From NCBI GenBank assembly GCA_026985515.1, contig JALSQH010000223.1:1-26880 (forward strand): a DNA stretch of 26,880 bases, given 5' to 3'. Each line of letters opens with the position of its first letter. The stretch's first letter is position 1. Both the position numbers and the translations under genes were made by a program. This DNA is from a bacterium. GTDB taxonomy: Bacteria; JALSQH01. A model generated the notes under the pieces. It ran no database searches. It worked only from the letters and a program-made list of their open reading frames with translations, and was not told where the DNA came from. Positions 25,680-26,880 of this stretch are shown one piece after another.

Positions 25680-26407
25680 AATTTTCTCAATTTTATCTTA
25701 ATTTTCTCAAGAATGTTACTTTCCAGAATTCCGGGTAGCTTAACCAGGTCTTCTTCCTTTATTTCGAGAGTGAGATTTCCATCACGTGATAATCTCAATC
25801 GTGAAGGATTTCCAGTTGCATGGAAGATTTTTGATTCAATTCTGTCAATAAGTTTTATCTTTTCTACATCAGGTTCAGAGAATAAGGGAAAGCGTGTGGC
25901 AAGGCAGGTATTGTTCTCCATAAAAGGAAAGGCGGATTTTTTGAGGAATTTGATTATATGAGTTCTATCAACACAGTATTTTTTAAGCGGAGAAAATATC
26001 TCCATTTCGGTAAGTGCCATTTCTCCCGGTCTCTCTCCTTCTTCGTAGCAACTGCTTCCCTCAATGATGGTGTGATTTGGAAAATTTTCCCTTGCAAGAG
26101 ATAACATTTTCCTTTTGCAGAAGTAACATCGGGAAGGCAGGTTTTTTTTCATAGCGTAGATTTCTTTAAAGTCAAAGGAGAGTATCACTGCTTCTGCACC
26201 TGACTTTTGTAAGGATTGCTTAATGAAATCAATTTGATACGATGGTATAAGACCGTTGTCTATTGTAACTATCTGAAAGTCAATGGTGTTTTCCAGAAGA
26301 ATTTTAAGAAGAAAACTGCTTTCCACCCCACCGCTGTACATGAGTACAACAGGTTGTTTTTCTTCTAATTCCCGGCTTATTGCATCTACAGTTTTTTTCA
26401 GATCCAT
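25676..26407 (-). CDS. LarE-like PP-loop ATP-dependent sulfurtransferase
   Basis: 243 aa. PP-loop SGGVESS (25-31), followed by an alpha-hinge ATPase fold; CYFCKRK (Cys94, Cys97) corresponds to the LarE block [29 protein letters not shown] matches the DYRPGLRAL.E..V.SPL region; NTCLATRFP places Cys168 at the position of the sacrificial sulfur-donor Cys of LarE (CLASR). LarE adenylates and sulfurates pyridine dicarboxylate in nickel-pincer cofactor synthesis. The usual PP-loop Asp is replaced by Glu29. No larA, larB or larC gene is in the window, so the physiological product is uncertain; it could be another ExsB/LarE-family thiolase. The start overlaps the end of aroB by 10 nt, so the two are co-transcribed. 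Confidence 0.8.
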   Translation of the reverse strand: MDLKKTVDAISRELEEKQPVVLMYSGGVESSFLLKILLENTIDFQIVTIDNGLIPSYQIDFIKQSLQKSGAEAVILSFDFKEIYAMKKNLPSRCYFCKRKMLSLARENFPNHTIIEGSSCYEEGERPGEMALTEMEIFSPLKKYCVDRTHIIKFLKKSAFPFMENNTCLATRFPLFSEPDVEKIKLIDRIESKIFHATGNPSRLRLSRDGNLTLEIKEEDLVKLPGILESNILEKIKIKLRKF

Positions 26408-26880
26408 CCTTCAAGGAAATGGTTGATGGACTCAAGAATAATCTGATCTTCAACTGGAATGGTGATATCTTCTATAACTTTACCAATTTCCCTGAGAAGA
26501 ACATACTCAGGTTTTCCGCCTCTGACTTTTTTATCATATCTGACTGCTCTGATAATCTTTTCTGGATAAATCAAAGGAGTCCTGCGAATGTGAGAGAGGA
26601 CAAGATTTTTTATCGTTTTTCCAATTTCCTCTACTGTCTCTCTATCAATAAGGCCCAGTTTCCAGGATATTATTGATTCAATAATCATTCCAGTTGCCAC
26701 GGCCGTTCCATGTTTTACCATAAAGTCATTTGTAACTTCAATTGCATGACCTATTGTGTGTCCAAAGTTAAGAATTTTCCTCAGTCCCGATTCTCTCTCG
26801 TCTTTCACAACTATTTCTACCTTGTTGAGACAGCTTCTGTAAATCATGAATTCCAGGGCGTCAGGGTTTCTTCTTCAATT
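26398..26880 (-). CDS. aroB: 3-dehydroquinate synthase, C-terminal part, cut by window end and frame-broken
   Basis: From the first ATG (26847) the product is 149 aa, which is only the C-terminal 40% or so of AroB (about 350 aa). Clear AroB blocks: RKILNFGHTIGHAIE (zinc-binding His), KHGTAVATGM, and YDKKVRGGKPEYVLLREIG. It catalyses the second step of the shikimate pathway. Homology-like sequence extends upstream of that ATG (RRNPDALEF) but meets an in-frame TGA at 26875-26877. The neighbouring frame reads LKKKP there, so a single-base frameshift is likely; the rest is outside the window. Whether this is a sequencing error or a true pseudogene cannot be told. It overlaps the LarE-like gene by 10 nt. 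Confidence 0.85.

Overview
This window is a gene-dense stretch of a bacterial chromosome, AT-rich by eye, with almost no intergenic space. Arginine is mostly AGA/AGG, ATA is common for isoleucine, and the coding strands are purine- and Lys/Glu-rich, a pattern often seen in thermophiles. Two lipobox signal peptides, a Myxococcus-type AgmX/PglI tail domain and a CehA/McbA-like lipoprotein point to a Gram-negative lineage with 'deltaproteobacterial' envelope traits. I cannot name the phylum from sequence alone.

Layout. (1) 1-4323, envelope cluster: a TPR protein cut by the window start, a stand-alone MshEN (cyclic-di-GMP receptor type) protein overlapping it by 4 nt, and on the opposite strand a TPR lipoprotein with an AgmX/PglI tail. 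(2) 4416-7519: tldD protease gene, then a nicotinamidase and an archaeal-type nicotinate phosphoribosyltransferase, which together form a nicotinamide-to-NaMN salvage pair. A PAP2 phosphatase faces this unit. (3) 8070-15519: a good sigma70-like promoter drives a 949-aa lipoprotein, then smc (2-nt gap) and ftsY (14-nt gap). The lipoprotein has the outline of CehA/McbA proteins but no recognisable PHP metal site. (4) rpoZ lies on the minus strand between ftsY and rimP. (5) 15936-25679: a translation and RNA-metabolism superoperon in the classical order rimP-nusA-infB-DUF503(ylxP)-rbfA-nrnA-truB-rpsO-pnp-dut, with 1-8 nt overlaps at several junctions and a probable internal promoter before rpsO. 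A terminator-like hairpin sits just upstream of rimP. (6) 25676-26880, minus strand: a LarE-like PP-loop sulfurtransferase and the 3' part of aroB, whose reading frame breaks 9 codons upstream of its first visible ATG.

Most genes are ordinary housekeeping genes. The parts that merit attention are the MshEN/AgmX envelope cluster at the left end, the apparently metal-site-less CehA/McbA-like lipoprotein joined to smc-ftsY, the hairpin before rimP, the aroB frame break, and the consistently terminator-free convergent gene junctions. I saw no mobile element, CRISPR array, tRNA or rRNA, and no gene-free stretch longer than 300 bases.
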